A DNA stretch of 64,000 nucleotides from Algibacter miyuki (GTDB taxonomy: Bacteria > Bacteroidota > Bacteroidia > Flavobacteriales > Flavobacteriaceae): the NCBI RefSeq assembly GCF_042427745.1, contig NZ_JBHMFA010000005.1. One strand, 5' to 3'. Of this stretch, positions 18,510 through 27,894 are shown one piece after another (position 1 is the stretch's first letter; each line of letters starts with the position of its first letter). The notes below the pieces were generated by a model. The model saw nothing but the letters and a program-made list of their open reading frames with translations, was not told where the DNA came from and made no database searches. Both the position numbers and the translations under genes were made by a program.

Positions 18510-18565
18510 AATTATAAAAAGCATAAACCATTAGTCCGCTCTAATATTTAAAATTATCTCTAAAA

Positions 18566-19813
18566 ATGATTTCAAAAGCACATATAATAAAACGTTTTGT
18601 TAGTTACGTCACTGTGGATACCGAATCTGATCCAGAATCTCAAACCACACCAAGTACAGAAAAACAATGGGATTTAGCCAACCAACTTACCGAAGAGTTA
18701 AAGCGAATTGGCATGCAAGATGTGAGTATCGATAAAAACGCATACATTATGGCCACTTTGCCTAGCAATGTGGATCATGAAGTGCCAACCATTGGGTTTA
18801 TTTCTCATTTTGACACGTCGCCAGATTTTACAGGAAAAAATGTAAAGCCTCAAATTATTGAAAATTACAACGGAAAAGATATTGTTTTAAACGAAGCTGA
18901 AAACATTATTTTATCGCCTGATTATTTTGAAGATTTATTACAATATAAAGGCCAAACCATAATTACAACCGACGGCACAACGCTTTTAGGCGCCGATGAT
19001 AAAGCAGGAATTTGCGAAATTATTTCAGCAATGGAATATTTAATAAACCATCCTGAAATTAAACACGGAAAAATTAGAGTTGGGTTTACACCTGATGAAG
19101 AAATTGGACGTGGCGCTCATAAATTTGACGTTGAAAAATTTGGAGCTGAATGGGCTTACACTATGGATGGTAGTCAAATTGGCGAACTAGAATACGAAAA
19201 TTTTAATGCTGCCGGAGCCGTTGTAAAAATTAAAGGAAAAATTGTACATCCTGGTTATGCCAAAGGAAAAATGATAAACTCAATGTACATCGCTACTGAA
19301 TTTATCAACTCATTACCACGTATGGAAACCCCTGAACACACTACGGGATATCAAGGTTTTTTCCATTTACATAATATGGAAGGTGATGTTGAAGAAACAA
19401 CCTTAAAATACATTATTCGCGACCACGATAGCGGGCATTTCGAAGCTAGAAAAGAAATGATGCAAAAACTGACTAATGAATTAAATTCTCAATACGGTTC
19501 TGAAGTGATTTCTATTGAAATTTCGGATCAATACTTTAATATGCGCGAAAAAATAGAACCGGTAATGCATATTGTTGATATTGCCGAAAAAGCTATGAAA
19601 GCTTTAGACATAGAACCGCTAATTAAAGCCATTCGCGGTGGCACAGACGGATCGCAACTAAGTTACATGGGCTTACCTTGTCCTAATATTTTTGCTGGCG
19701 GACACAACTTTCACGGACGTTATGAATATGTACCTGTAGAAAGCATTATAAAAGCAACCGAAGTGATTTGTAAAATTGCTGAATTAACTGCTGAAGAAGC
19801 TCAAAACGAATAG
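18566..19813 (+). CDS. pepT: Peptidase T (tripeptide aminopeptidase, M20B)
   Basis: 415 residues, full length for PepT. A cytoplasmic dizinc aminopeptidase that releases the N-terminal residue of tripeptides. Metal and catalytic motifs of M20B are all present: His and Asp in ISHFDTSPDF, bridging Asp in LLGADDKAG, the Glu-Glu pair in TPDEEIGRG, Asp in YTMDGSQIGELEYENF and the last His in FAGGHNFHGRYEYVP. The dimerisation lid (KGKIVHPGYAKGKMINS) is intact. Monocistronic: own promoter upstream and a hairpin terminator downstream. Confidence 0.97.
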   Translation: MISKAHIIKRFVSYVTVDTESDPESQTTPSTEKQWDLANQLTEELKRIGMQDVSIDKNAYIMATLPSNVDHEVPTIGFISHFDTSPDFTGKNVKPQIIENYNGKDIVLNEAENIILSPDYFEDLLQYKGQTIITTDGTTLLGADDKAGICEIISAMEYLINHPEIKHGKIRVGFTPDEEIGRGAHKFDVEKFGAEWAYTMDGSQIGELEYENFNAAGAVVKIKGKIVHPGYAKGKMINSMYIATEFINSLPRMETPEHTTGYQGFFHLHNMEGDVEETTLKYIIRDHDSGHFEARKEMMQKLTNELNSQYGSEVISIEISDQYFNMREKIEPVMHIVDIAEKAMKALDIEPLIKAIRGGTDGSQLSYMGLPCPNIFAGGHNFHGRYEYVPVESIIKATEVICKIAELTAEEAQNE

Positions 19814-19837
19814 CTTAATTTCAATAATTATTTATAC

Positions 19838-19874
19838 AAATAGCGTTAGAGCTTCATGCTTCTAGCGCTATTTT
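19838..19874. terminator. Bidirectional hairpin between pepT and the DUF58 gene
   Basis: AAATAGCG (19838-19845) pairs with CGCTATTT (19866-19873), with further partly paired bases inside. It lies between two converging genes and has A and T runs on both sides. Confidence 0.65.
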
Positions 19875-19888
19875 AGTATATAAAATAA

Positions 19889-21220
19889 TTAGAGCAAACC
19901 GCGCGCTTTAATTTCTAGATACTTATTAATAGTATCGATAGTTAAATTTTCAGGTGTAGTTAGAATGGAATAAATACCGTACTTTTTCAATTCGTTCACG
20001 ATAAGTCGCTTTTCAAAATCAAATTTTTCAGCAATCACCTTATCATAAGCCTGCTGAACGGTTTCCGCATTATCAGAAATTAAGCTGTCTAATTCTGTGT
20101 TTTTAAAGAAAACCACTACTAATAAATGACTTTTAGAAATCCCTTTTAAATACGGCAACTGCCGATGTAATCCATCTAAAGTTTCAAAATTAGTATATAA
20201 TAAAATAAGACTTCGTTGTGTGATATTTCGTTTTACATCAGCATATAAGCGTCCAAAATCACTTTCAAAGAAATCTGTATTTACATTATAAAGCGCTTCC
20301 AATATGAGGTGCATTTGCGAGGTTCTACGTTCTGCGACAACTCTGTTTTCAACCTTTTTAGAAAAAGCAAAAATACCCGCCTTATCTTGCTTTTTTAAAG
20401 CTACATTCGAGATTACTAACGATGCATTTATCGCATAATCCAACAACGTTAATCCATCAAAAGGCATTTTCATAACCCGACCTTTATCGATAACAGAATA
20501 AATGGGTTGCGACTTTTCATCTTGAAACTGGTTTATCATTAACTGGTTTTTCTTAGCTGTAGCTTTCCAGTTTATGGTACGTAAATCGTCACCAAGCACA
20601 TAATCTTTAATTTGCTCAAACTCCATGGTATGCCCCAATTTCCGGACTTTCTTAACCCCGTATTGAAGCAAGTTATTACTTATCGCTAACAAATTATATT
20701 TTCGCAGTTGAATAAAACTCGGATAGGTTGGAATGGTTACATCATCATCAAACCAAAATCGGCGAGACACCAAACCAAATACAGAACTTGCATAAATATT
20801 AAGTTTTCCAAACTGATATTCACCACGTTCTGTTGGGCGTAATTCGTATTCTAATTCGGTAACACTAGAGGCACTTAACTTTCGATCTATTTTAAAATTA
20901 CGAACTTGAAATTGCACAGGGATTTCATCAATAATTCGAATGTATATGGGAAACGTGTAAAAATTCTCAATGCTAATCCCAATTTGATTTTGATCGCCAT
21001 TCGAGAATTTTTCAGGTAAATTACGCCTGCCTTTCAATCCTTTTTTAGTCATAAAAAGAATTAAAGTATCTAATATCGTCAACAATAAAAGCCCCAACAA
21101 TAAAAGCTTCACGATATTAAATAACCGTGGTAACATAAAGCTCACCACAAACAAAACCATAATAATTAAGCACCCATAAAAAAAGCGGTTTTGTATGTAA
21201 AATGGTTTGAGTCTTTTCAA
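19889..21220 (-). CDS. DUF58 domain membrane protein of the MoxR cluster
   Basis: 443 residues. Two membrane segments at the N-terminus (about 15-60), a beta-rich middle part, and the DUF58 core GHTMEFEQIKDYVLGDDLR followed by TINWKATAKKNQLMINQF, leading into a von Willebrand A-like domain. DUF58 proteins are partners of MoxR ATPases, which are thought to remodel or load metal into them. It lies 77 bp downstream of the moxR-like gene, in the standard order. The biochemical role is unknown in most bacteria; envelope stress tolerance is the usual inference. Confidence 0.9.
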   Translation of the reverse strand: MKRLKPFYIQNRFFYGCLIIMVLFVVSFMLPRLFNIVKLLLLGLLLLTILDTLILFMTKKGLKGRRNLPEKFSNGDQNQIGISIENFYTFPIYIRIIDEIPVQFQVRNFKIDRKLSASSVTELEYELRPTERGEYQFGKLNIYASSVFGLVSRRFWFDDDVTIPTYPSFIQLRKYNLLAISNNLLQYGVKKVRKLGHTMEFEQIKDYVLGDDLRTINWKATAKKNQLMINQFQDEKSQPIYSVIDKGRVMKMPFDGLTLLDYAINASLVISNVALKKQDKAGIFAFSKKVENRVVAERRTSQMHLILEALYNVNTDFFESDFGRLYADVKRNITQRSLILLYTNFETLDGLHRQLPYLKGISKSHLLVVVFFKNTELDSLISDNAETVQQAYDKVIAEKFDFEKRLIVNELKKYGIYSILTTPENLTIDTINKYLEIKARGLL

Positions 21221-21297
21221 TGTATTAGGTATTAATTATTGGTTGTTGGTTAGTCGTTATGGGCTCCTGTTTACTGAGACTGAAACTAAAAATACGA

Positions 21298-22368
21298 CTA
21301 CCTCGGAATTTCTACAGCTTCGATAATTTGTTTAATAATTTGTTTAGATGTTACGCCTTCCATTTCGCGTTCTGGAGTTACAATAACACGATGTTGTAGC
21401 ACCGGAATAGCAGCTTGCTTAATATCTTCTGGTGTTACAAAATCACGTCCACTCATGGCTGCAAACGCTTTACTGGCTTTTAAAATAGCGATGGATGCAC
21501 GTGGCGATGCACCCAAATATAAAAACGGATTGCTACGCGTGTTTATAATAATATCGGCAATGTATTTAACCAAATGAGATTCTATTATAATTTGACTAAC
21601 CAAACCTTGGAATTTATAAATCTGCTCCTTGCTTAAATGCGCCGTAATTTTATCAATTTTAGTACCACCTTGTAGAGCTTGTTCTCTATTTATAATTTCT
21701 ATTTCTTCTTCTAAATTAGGATAATCAATATCTATTTTGAATAAAAAACGGTCTAATTGCGCTTCTGGTAGACGATAGGTTCCCTCCTGCTCAACGGGGT
21801 TTTGAGTAGCTAAAACAATAAAAGGTAAATCCATTTTAAAACGATGGCCGTCGATGGTAATTTGACGCTCTTCCATAACCTCGAATAAAGCCGCTTGTGT
21901 TTTTGCAGGCGCCCGATTGATTTCATCAATTAAAATCATGTTTGAAAAAATTGGTCCTTTTTTGAATTCAAACTCTGAAGATTTCATATCAAAAACCGAG
22001 GTTCCTAAAATATCACTCGGCATTAAATCTGGTGTAAATTGGATACGACTAAACCCAACATCCAAAGATTTTGCCAACAACTTAGCCGAAATGGTTTTGG
22101 CAACACCAGGAACTCCTTCAATTAACGAATGTCCGTTAGCCAAAATAGATGCAATAAGCATATCTATCATGCCTTTTTGCCCAACAATTACTTTACTTAT
22201 TTCGCCTTTGATAAGAGCGATACCTTCTTGTAATTCGCTTAAATCAATTCGATTTTTAAAATCTAAATTACTTTCGGGTATGTTATCATTTCCTGATAAC
22301 GTATTTTCAACATCCTGTTGAAGTTTCCCTTCTAAAGCATTGTCTTCTGGCGTGTTTAATTCGTCCAT
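21298..22368 (-). CDS. MoxR-family AAA+ ATPase
   Basis: 356 residues. Cytoplasmic AAA+ chaperone-like ATPase. Walker A at residues 85-92 (GVPGVAKT), Walker B in MILIDEINRAP, sensor 1 in VLATQNPVEQEGTY and arginine-finger region in LPEAQLDRFLFK; the C-terminal AAA lid is present. The first 40 residues are acidic and poorly conserved, as usual. The gene starts 2 bp after the DUF4350 gene ends and precedes the DUF58 gene, so it is an operon with its likely substrate protein. Confidence 0.95.
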   Translation of the reverse strand: MDELNTPEDNALEGKLQQDVENTLSGNDNIPESNLDFKNRIDLSELQEGIALIKGEISKVIVGQKGMIDMLIASILANGHSLIEGVPGVAKTISAKLLAKSLDVGFSRIQFTPDLMPSDILGTSVFDMKSSEFEFKKGPIFSNMILIDEINRAPAKTQAALFEVMEERQITIDGHRFKMDLPFIVLATQNPVEQEGTYRLPEAQLDRFLFKIDIDYPNLEEEIEIINREQALQGGTKIDKITAHLSKEQIYKFQGLVSQIIIESHLVKYIADIIINTRSNPFLYLGASPRASIAILKASKAFAAMSGRDFVTPEDIKQAAIPVLQHRVIVTPEREMEGVTSKQIIKQIIEAVEIPR

Positions 22369-22370
22369 AA

Positions 22371-23567
22371 TTATTTGGTATAAAAAGCTTCAATAGCTTT
22401 GTTTAATCTTAACAAATCGGCCTCTTCCAATTGGCGTTTGGCTTTCAATTGTATTATTAAATTAATTAATCGTTTAATAAGTTCTTGTTTTTTATTAGAT
22501 TTCAGACTTAAATTTTTAATAAATTTTTCGTCTAAAAGCTGCGTATCTAAATAATATTCACGACGTAAATATTCTAAGAAATATGTAATTTTCTTATCAA
22601 TAATAGTCGCATGATCTTTAGTTTCGTAATATAAATTCCCGATTGTTTTTGTAAACGCTACTGTGGTATTTACATTCGGTTTTATGGTTTTCACAATACG
22701 TTGTCGGCGTTTTGCATTAAAAATAATAAAGAAAATTAAGGTAATTACACCCAAAAACCAAGCCCAACGCAAAGCTGGTGTTTTCAAGATAAATCGCAAT
22801 GGCGAACTTCCTAAATTACTCCCTTTTTTTATAGATGAATGAAAATGAATAGTATCGTTTGAAACATAAGACAGCGCTGCTTCCGCATATTTCTTATTAT
22901 CCTTTTTAAGCAGATGGTAATTGGTAAATGCAATAGGTTGCAGGTGTAAATAGAAATTTCCAGACCCAAAATTGACTTTTACAAAATTAACATGTTGAAT
23001 AGAATCGAAAGTTTGATACCCTAAAACCGTTGTTGAAATAGAGTCTAATTTGGTGAAATAATAATTCTGCAAGCCTTTTTCAATGGTAATCGAATCGTTT
23101 GCAAACTGCTTATTAGCGAAACTAAAACCGGCTTTTCCTTTAAAATTGTAGTCGCTTGTAACATCAATGCCTAATGAATCTTGAATAATTTGCGACGGGA
23201 ATTGTGTGGACATAAAGGCATCGTTTCCGTGGGCTACAAAATCGAGTAATTCTTGAGCAGATACATCATCTAAAACCGCATAATCCTTAATAACCATATA
23301 GGTTCCAGAAGTATTATAAATACTATCTTCCCAATTATACAACCCGTCGAAATATTCGTAAGGCGTCGATTTTATAATTTTAGCCGGGCTTTCAGGAAAT
23401 ATCGTTTTTAGTTGATCGTGAAAAATATAAGTTCCGTACGGAATTTTATCCGTTTCCTTAAATGTGCGATTCCAGTTAATTGGTTTTTCTCTAGAAAACT
23501 CAATAGCCGTTGCTCCCGCAAAAATAAAAATGAGTAAAACAATATATATTTTTATGGTTTTATTCAT
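22371..23567 (-). CDS. DUF4350 domain membrane protein
   Basis: 398 residues. N-terminal signal anchor (about 5-25), extracytoplasmic alpha/beta domain with the DUF4350 pattern (IPYGTYIFHDQLKTIFP; DDVSAQELLDFVAHGNDAF), one membrane segment near 265-285 (AWFLGVITLIFFIIFNAKRR) and a helical cytoplasmic tail of about 110 residues. The family is always found between MoxR and DUF4129/SpoIIM genes; its function is not known. Its start codon overlaps the upstream stop codon in ATGAATAA (minus strand, 23560-23567), suggesting coupled translation. Confidence 0.88.
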   Translation of the reverse strand: MNKTIKIYIVLLIFIFAGATAIEFSREKPINWNRTFKETDKIPYGTYIFHDQLKTIFPESPAKIIKSTPYEYFDGLYNWEDSIYNTSGTYMVIKDYAVLDDVSAQELLDFVAHGNDAFMSTQFPSQIIQDSLGIDVTSDYNFKGKAGFSFANKQFANDSITIEKGLQNYYFTKLDSISTTVLGYQTFDSIQHVNFVKVNFGSGNFYLHLQPIAFTNYHLLKKDNKKYAEAALSYVSNDTIHFHSSIKKGSNLGSSPLRFILKTPALRWAWFLGVITLIFFIIFNAKRRQRIVKTIKPNVNTTVAFTKTIGNLYYETKDHATIIDKKITYFLEYLRREYYLDTQLLDEKFIKNLSLKSNKKQELIKRLINLIIQLKAKRQLEEADLLRLNKAIEAFYTK

Positions 23568-24330
23568 CTTTTATGGTTTTTAAAAATTGAATAAAAGCAT
23601 CTTTAGCTTTAGTGAATTCGGTTTCGTTAACATCAAATTCGCCGTACCAGATATAATTATAAAGGTACGACGTGTAAGAAAATTGCTTTTTTACTTCATT
23701 TGAAACCATTTCGTTTTGATAATCGCTGTTTGTTTTTTCAACATCGTACTCAATAATTTCAGCTTCGGCTAAGGCTTTTAGAAGCCATAAATAATAATAT
23801 CGAATGGCTAATCGATAATTCTGTTCTCCTTCCGCCGAAGCGATCAATTTTTTAAAATCGGTGGCATGTATATTAGCTTCGATATCGGTAACAGGAATAA
23901 TGCTTTTATCGGATGATTTCCCGAAAACCCATGCGCCTTCTTTATTCATTACCGCTTTAAATATGAAGAAAATAACCAACAAGAAAATAGTGACACCTCC
24001 AATTTGAAGTATAAAATCAGTGTAGTTCGACGACTCACTGCTGCTTTTTAGTTTAAAGAAATCACGTAAAAAATCGCTTAACCATTGTTTAAAACGTGTC
24101 CACCACCCCGAACTTTCAATGGAACGTTCGTATATAAATTCTTCACCGGTATAAAGGTCTTTTAAATTTCCGAAGTGTCGTTTTTCCACGACAGTGCTAT
24201 CCATTCGCAAACTATCATTTTCAACTAAAACCACCGCAGGTGTGTTCTGCGTTTCAGCAAAAACAGTTGGTGCAAAAAACGTAAGGCTCATGCTAAAAAA
24301 AACGATATGTATCCAATATTTTCTATTCAC
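23560..24330 (-). CDS. DUF4129 domain protein
   Basis: 256 residues. Start is GTG: the minus strand reads GTGAATAG at 24330-24323, where the start overlaps the stop of the preceding gene. Signal peptide of about 25 residues, a periplasmic stretch, one membrane segment (about 105-127) and a C-terminal cytoplasmic DUF4129 domain (AIRYYYLWLLKALAEAEII, then YNYIWYGEFDVNE). Function unknown; a fixed member of the MoxR/DUF58/SpoIIM cluster. Confidence 0.88.
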   Translation of the reverse strand: MNRKYWIHIVFFSMSLTFFAPTVFAETQNTPAVVLVENDSLRMDSTVVEKRHFGNLKDLYTGEEFIYERSIESSGWWTRFKQWLSDFLRDFFKLKSSSESSNYTDFILQIGGVTIFLLVIFFIFKAVMNKEGAWVFGKSSDKSIIPVTDIEANIHATDFKKLIASAEGEQNYRLAIRYYYLWLLKALAEAEIIEYDVEKTNSDYQNEMVSNEVKKQFSYTSYLYNYIWYGEFDVNETEFTKAKDAFIQFLKTIKDE

Positions 24331-25264
24331 CAGAACCTATTTGATCAATAACACTTTTGGTATTAACATGCTCATTTTCTTCTTTTAAGGTATAGAAAAT
24401 AAGACCTTCATTTACCCGTACTACAGTCCCTAAAACAGAACTCACTAAAAACGTTAAAAAGAACACCACAAGCATCACCATAGTCATCGCGCTAGAAATA
24501 TCTTCGTCGCTTGGTGAACCTTCTCCAAAACTTGTAAACAAACTTGCCATACCAAAGAAATATGGAATTATAGAAATAATATTCTGAATAATATAAATAA
24601 TAAGAAAAAACAGCCCTATACTCCCTACGGCCGGCCAAAACTTAGATTTTAAAAGCGTCCAGGCGTAACTAAAACTTTCCCAAATACCTTTTTTACCTTC
24701 TAAATATTCCATTAATGTCATGCCATAAAACAAGGTAAATGCACCAATTAATAACGGCAATGCAAAAATACCGACAATGGTTACGGTTAAAATAACCGTA
24801 CAAATAACAAGTACTAACATAGCCGGAATACTTATCAATATTGAGCATAACACGTAAACGGTAAGTTTACCAATATGCCTTTTGTAGGTATCTAAAATAT
24901 CACGAGTTTCGAAATTAGCACCTCCATTTTTACTATATAAATTAAAATAAATTGCAGGAAAAGCATAAGAAACAATGCCGGCGACCATCCCGACGACTAT
25001 AAAAACGAACAACATTCCGAGGAACACGCCTAGATTCTCGTTCAGATAACTGTCTATAACCGTACTCCCGTCTCCTTTTAGCACGCCACTAAAAATAAAA
25101 TCAGTGTAAAATTTGGTAAAAAAGTAACCGATAACCGCTAAAATGAGCAAGAAAATACCATTAATTATAAAATACTCCTTAAAAAAGTGTTTCCCATTTT
25201 CCTTGAGAAAGGTGAATGTATCTTGAAAAAAATCGTTAAAACTTCTAGATTTATATAATTCCAT
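24323..25264 (-). CDS. Multi-pass membrane protein of the MoxR cluster
   Basis: 313 residues with about six hydrophobic segments (near 30-50, 75-100, 135-160, 160-185, 215-240 and 270-295). It resembles uncharacterised flavobacterial membrane proteins found between SpoIIM and DUF4129 genes. No catalytic motif is visible. It overlaps the upstream SpoIIM gene by 14 bp and the downstream DUF4129 gene by 8 bp, so it is certainly part of the same transcript. Function not recognised. Confidence 0.85.
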   Translation of the reverse strand: MELYKSRSFNDFFQDTFTFLKENGKHFFKEYFIINGIFLLILAVIGYFFTKFYTDFIFSGVLKGDGSTVIDSYLNENLGVFLGMLFVFIVVGMVAGIVSYAFPAIYFNLYSKNGGANFETRDILDTYKRHIGKLTVYVLCSILISIPAMLVLVICTVILTVTIVGIFALPLLIGAFTLFYGMTLMEYLEGKKGIWESFSYAWTLLKSKFWPAVGSIGLFFLIIYIIQNIISIIPYFFGMASLFTSFGEGSPSDEDISSAMTMVMLVVFFLTFLVSSVLGTVVRVNEGLIFYTLKEENEHVNTKSVIDQIGSGE

Positions 25265-26228
25265 GTGCTTTTTTAAGTTTTTTATTCAAAATAAAAGGAT
25301 AAATAAGGTAGTAAAATGAAATGATACTTAGCGTTACTAAAATAATACCTACCGACAACCAATTGGGCATAACGTTAGAATATCGAGTTACAAAGCCTTC
25401 TAAAAAACCTGCTGCCACGGTAAACGGAAAAGTGCTAATTAAAATTTTAACACCATCTTTCATCCCCATTTTAAAACTTGTAATTCGCGAATAGGTTTTT
25501 GGGAATAAAATACTAGCTCCTAAAATAAAACCTGCTGCACCCTCGATAACAATAGCAAAAATTTCCATGGCGCCATGAATCCAGATGCCTCGAATACTTT
25601 CCCAAAGGACGTCGTGTTTTTGAAACATAAACTGAAAAGCACCGAGCATAATCCCATTTCTTAACAAAATGTAACCTGTACCAATACCTCCAAAAACGCC
25701 GTAAATAAAAGATAGTATCCCTACGTATAAATTATTAATAGTTATACCTATAAAACTCCCCCAATTGCTTCCACTTTTGTAAACGGCCACAGGGTCGCCT
25801 TTTTCAATATTTTCGAGGGTCATGTTTACATAATGATCGCCTAAAATTAAGCGCACAAAACTATCGTCGTACGCTGCCGATAATACGCCAATGGCTACAA
25901 AACTTAAAAATATAGCGAAAGCATAAAGTACATAACGCCTGTTTTGATATACAATTAGTGGCACTTCAATTTTCCAGAACTGTACAAATCTATTGGTGTC
26001 TTCACGTTTTGTTTTATAAATTTTCTGAAAAGCTCGCGCTGCTAGGTTGTTTAAATAAAGAATTGTTTTACTTTTGGGATAATAGGTTTGGGCGTAAGAT
26101 AAGTCGTTTACCAAATGAATATAAAGAGAAGCCAACTCATCTGGATTTTTTAAAGTTTTTCCGAAAATAGCTTTTTCAAAATCGAGCCATTTCTCTTTGT
26201 TTTGTTTAATAAATGCGACTTCTCTCAT
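25251..26228 (-). CDS. SpoIIM-family (stage II sporulation protein M-like) membrane protein
   Basis: 325 residues. A soluble N-terminal helical part of about 95 residues (MREVAFIKQNKEKWLDFE, typical flavobacterial start), then about five membrane segments with the SpoIIM signature region (NNLYVGILSFIYGVFGGIG; GIWIHGAMEIFAIVIEGAAG). In sporulating bacteria SpoIIM works with cell-wall hydrolases; in Bacteroidota it is a non-sporulation relative tied to the MoxR cluster. First gene of this operon. Its ATG is only 23 bp from the ATG of the divergent RDD gene. Confidence 0.9.
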   Translation of the reverse strand: MREVAFIKQNKEKWLDFEKAIFGKTLKNPDELASLYIHLVNDLSYAQTYYPKSKTILYLNNLAARAFQKIYKTKREDTNRFVQFWKIEVPLIVYQNRRYVLYAFAIFLSFVAIGVLSAAYDDSFVRLILGDHYVNMTLENIEKGDPVAVYKSGSNWGSFIGITINNLYVGILSFIYGVFGGIGTGYILLRNGIMLGAFQFMFQKHDVLWESIRGIWIHGAMEIFAIVIEGAAGFILGASILFPKTYSRITSFKMGMKDGVKILISTFPFTVAAGFLEGFVTRYSNVMPNWLSVGIILVTLSIISFYYLIYPFILNKKLKKAHGII

Positions 26229-26251
26229 GTGTAATCAAATTAAAACAATTC

Positions 26252-26998
26252 ATGCTAGAGTTACAAATAAATACCACACAAAATGTCAATATAAATTTTA
26301 CCGCCGCAAGTGTTGGCGAGCGCATTTTGGCTTATGGTATCGATTGGATTATTAAAATAGCCTATATTATTGTTGTTTACCAACTTCTTTTTAACTTACT
26401 AGATATTCCGGCACTTATTAGCGACATGGATCAATGGTCTAAAATGTCCATCTATATTATGTGCTATTTACCCGTGATTTTATACACCCTTATTTTTGAA
26501 ACTTTACTCGATGGGCAAACGCCTGGAAAGCGTATTTTAAAAATTAAAGTGGTAAAAATTGATGGCTACCAAGCCTCGCTTGCCGATTTTTTAATTCGAT
26601 GGTTTTTCAGGATTGTCGATTTAAACATGATGAGTGGTGTTGTGGCCTTAATTTCGATAATTACCAGTAATAAAAATCAGCGTTTGGGTGATATTACAGC
26701 GGGCACATCAGTAATTACGTTGAAGAACAAAATTAACATCAGTCATACCATTCTCGAAAACTTAACGGATGGCTACAAACCAACATACCCAAATGTGATA
26801 AAATTATCGGATAATGATGCGCGAATTATTAAAGAAACGTTTATTACTGCAAAAAAATCGAGTGACTATCCTACGCTAATAAAACTTCGGAAAAAAATTA
26901 TTGAAGTCGTTGATATTAAAGAAATCAAACAGAAAACAGATATCGAATTTATTGACGTTATTATGAAAGATTACAATTATTACACGCAGAATATGTAA
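26252..26998 (+). CDS. RDD family membrane protein
   Basis: 248 residues from the ATG at 26252; the frame opens earlier (26213), but that would overlap the divergent SpoIIM gene and adds residues not typical of the family. RDD domain about 20-165: Arg in VGERILAYGIDWIIK, then the Asp-containing TPGKRILKIKVVKIDG and the closing NQRLGDITAGTSVI, with three to four membrane segments. The C-terminal 80 residues are soluble and helical. Family function is mostly unknown, with ion or solute transport suggested. Divergent from, and functionally linked to, the SpoIIM-MoxR operon. Confidence 0.9.
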   Translation: MLELQINTTQNVNINFTAASVGERILAYGIDWIIKIAYIIVVYQLLFNLLDIPALISDMDQWSKMSIYIMCYLPVILYTLIFETLLDGQTPGKRILKIKVVKIDGYQASLADFLIRWFFRIVDLNMMSGVVALISIITSNKNQRLGDITAGTSVITLKNKINISHTILENLTDGYKPTYPNVIKLSDNDARIIKETFITAKKSSDYPTLIKLRKKIIEVVDIKEIKQKTDIEFIDVIMKDYNYYTQNM

Positions 26999-27221
26999 GT
27001 CTGAAATTTAAATTTCATAGTATAATATCGACAAACGACTAACGCGTTGAAAATCTTATTAAAGAAACCCTTAATACGTTATAAAAAGCACTAATTTCGC
27101 GCAAAAAAACAAGCGTTGTTAGTACGTTAAATTTTCAGAATGGTTTTTTTATTTATATAGAAAAATACGATAACCTTCTGAACGGACATCTCGTATTTTA
27201 ACAACCTTAAATTTAATTATT

Positions 27222-27833
27222 ATGTTTTACATCGATGTTTTAGGTATTGTTGCTTTCTCTATTTCGGGCGTTTTAATTGCTTTAGAAAAAAAGATGGATC
27301 TGTTCGGTATTTTAATCATTGCCTTTGTAACTGCTGTTGGTGGCGGTACTTTACGCGATTTACTTATTGGACACACACCAGTAAGTTGGATGCAAAACAT
27401 CACGATTTCTTACATTATTTTAGGAACTACCGTTGCTACTATTTTATTTAGAAGTAAAATTAATTATTTACGCACATCGCTGTTTTTATTTGACACCATT
27501 GGGATAAGTATATATACCATGGCTGGTATTGAACTGGGTATTGAAGCCAAATTACATCCTTTAATTTGTATTGCATTAGGTACAATGACAGCTAGTTTTG
27601 GCGGTGTAATTCGTGATATTTTATGTAATGAAATTCCGGTAATTTTCCGAAAAGAGATTTATGCTACAGCTTGTATTTTGGGAGGTGTTACCTATTTTAT
27701 ATTACTTCAATTTCCTATTCAAGATAATTGGGTTTTTATCATCTCTAGCGCAATCGTTGTTTTAATACGTTTGCTCGCTGTAAAATTCAAAATATCGTTA
27801 CCTCGACTTTATACTGAAGAATTCGAGCAATAA
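27222..27833 (+). CDS. Trimeric intracellular cation (TRIC/UPF0126) channel family protein
   Basis: 203 residues with seven predicted membrane helices in two inverted repeats. The glycine-rich repeat motifs are FVTAVGGGTLRDLLIG in the first half and TMTASFGGVIRDILCNE in the second, the kinked-helix signatures of prokaryotic TRIC channels. Likely an inner-membrane potassium or cation channel. Stands alone, convergent with the sulfurtransferase gene. Confidence 0.93.
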   Translation: MFYIDVLGIVAFSISGVLIALEKKMDLFGILIIAFVTAVGGGTLRDLLIGHTPVSWMQNITISYIILGTTVATILFRSKINYLRTSLFLFDTIGISIYTMAGIELGIEAKLHPLICIALGTMTASFGGVIRDILCNEIPVIFRKEIYATACILGGVTYFILLQFPIQDNWVFIISSAIVVLIRLLAVKFKISLPRLYTEEFEQ

Positions 27834-27894
27834 ATTAAACTCTTTTTCTGAATTTATTTTTGAAGTTCCTTTGAAAATCGTTTCTAATAATGGT

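Noticed and set aside
21917..22321. 134-codon open frame on the plus strand
   Set aside because: Antisense to the MoxR-family ATPase gene, which has all AAA+ motifs.
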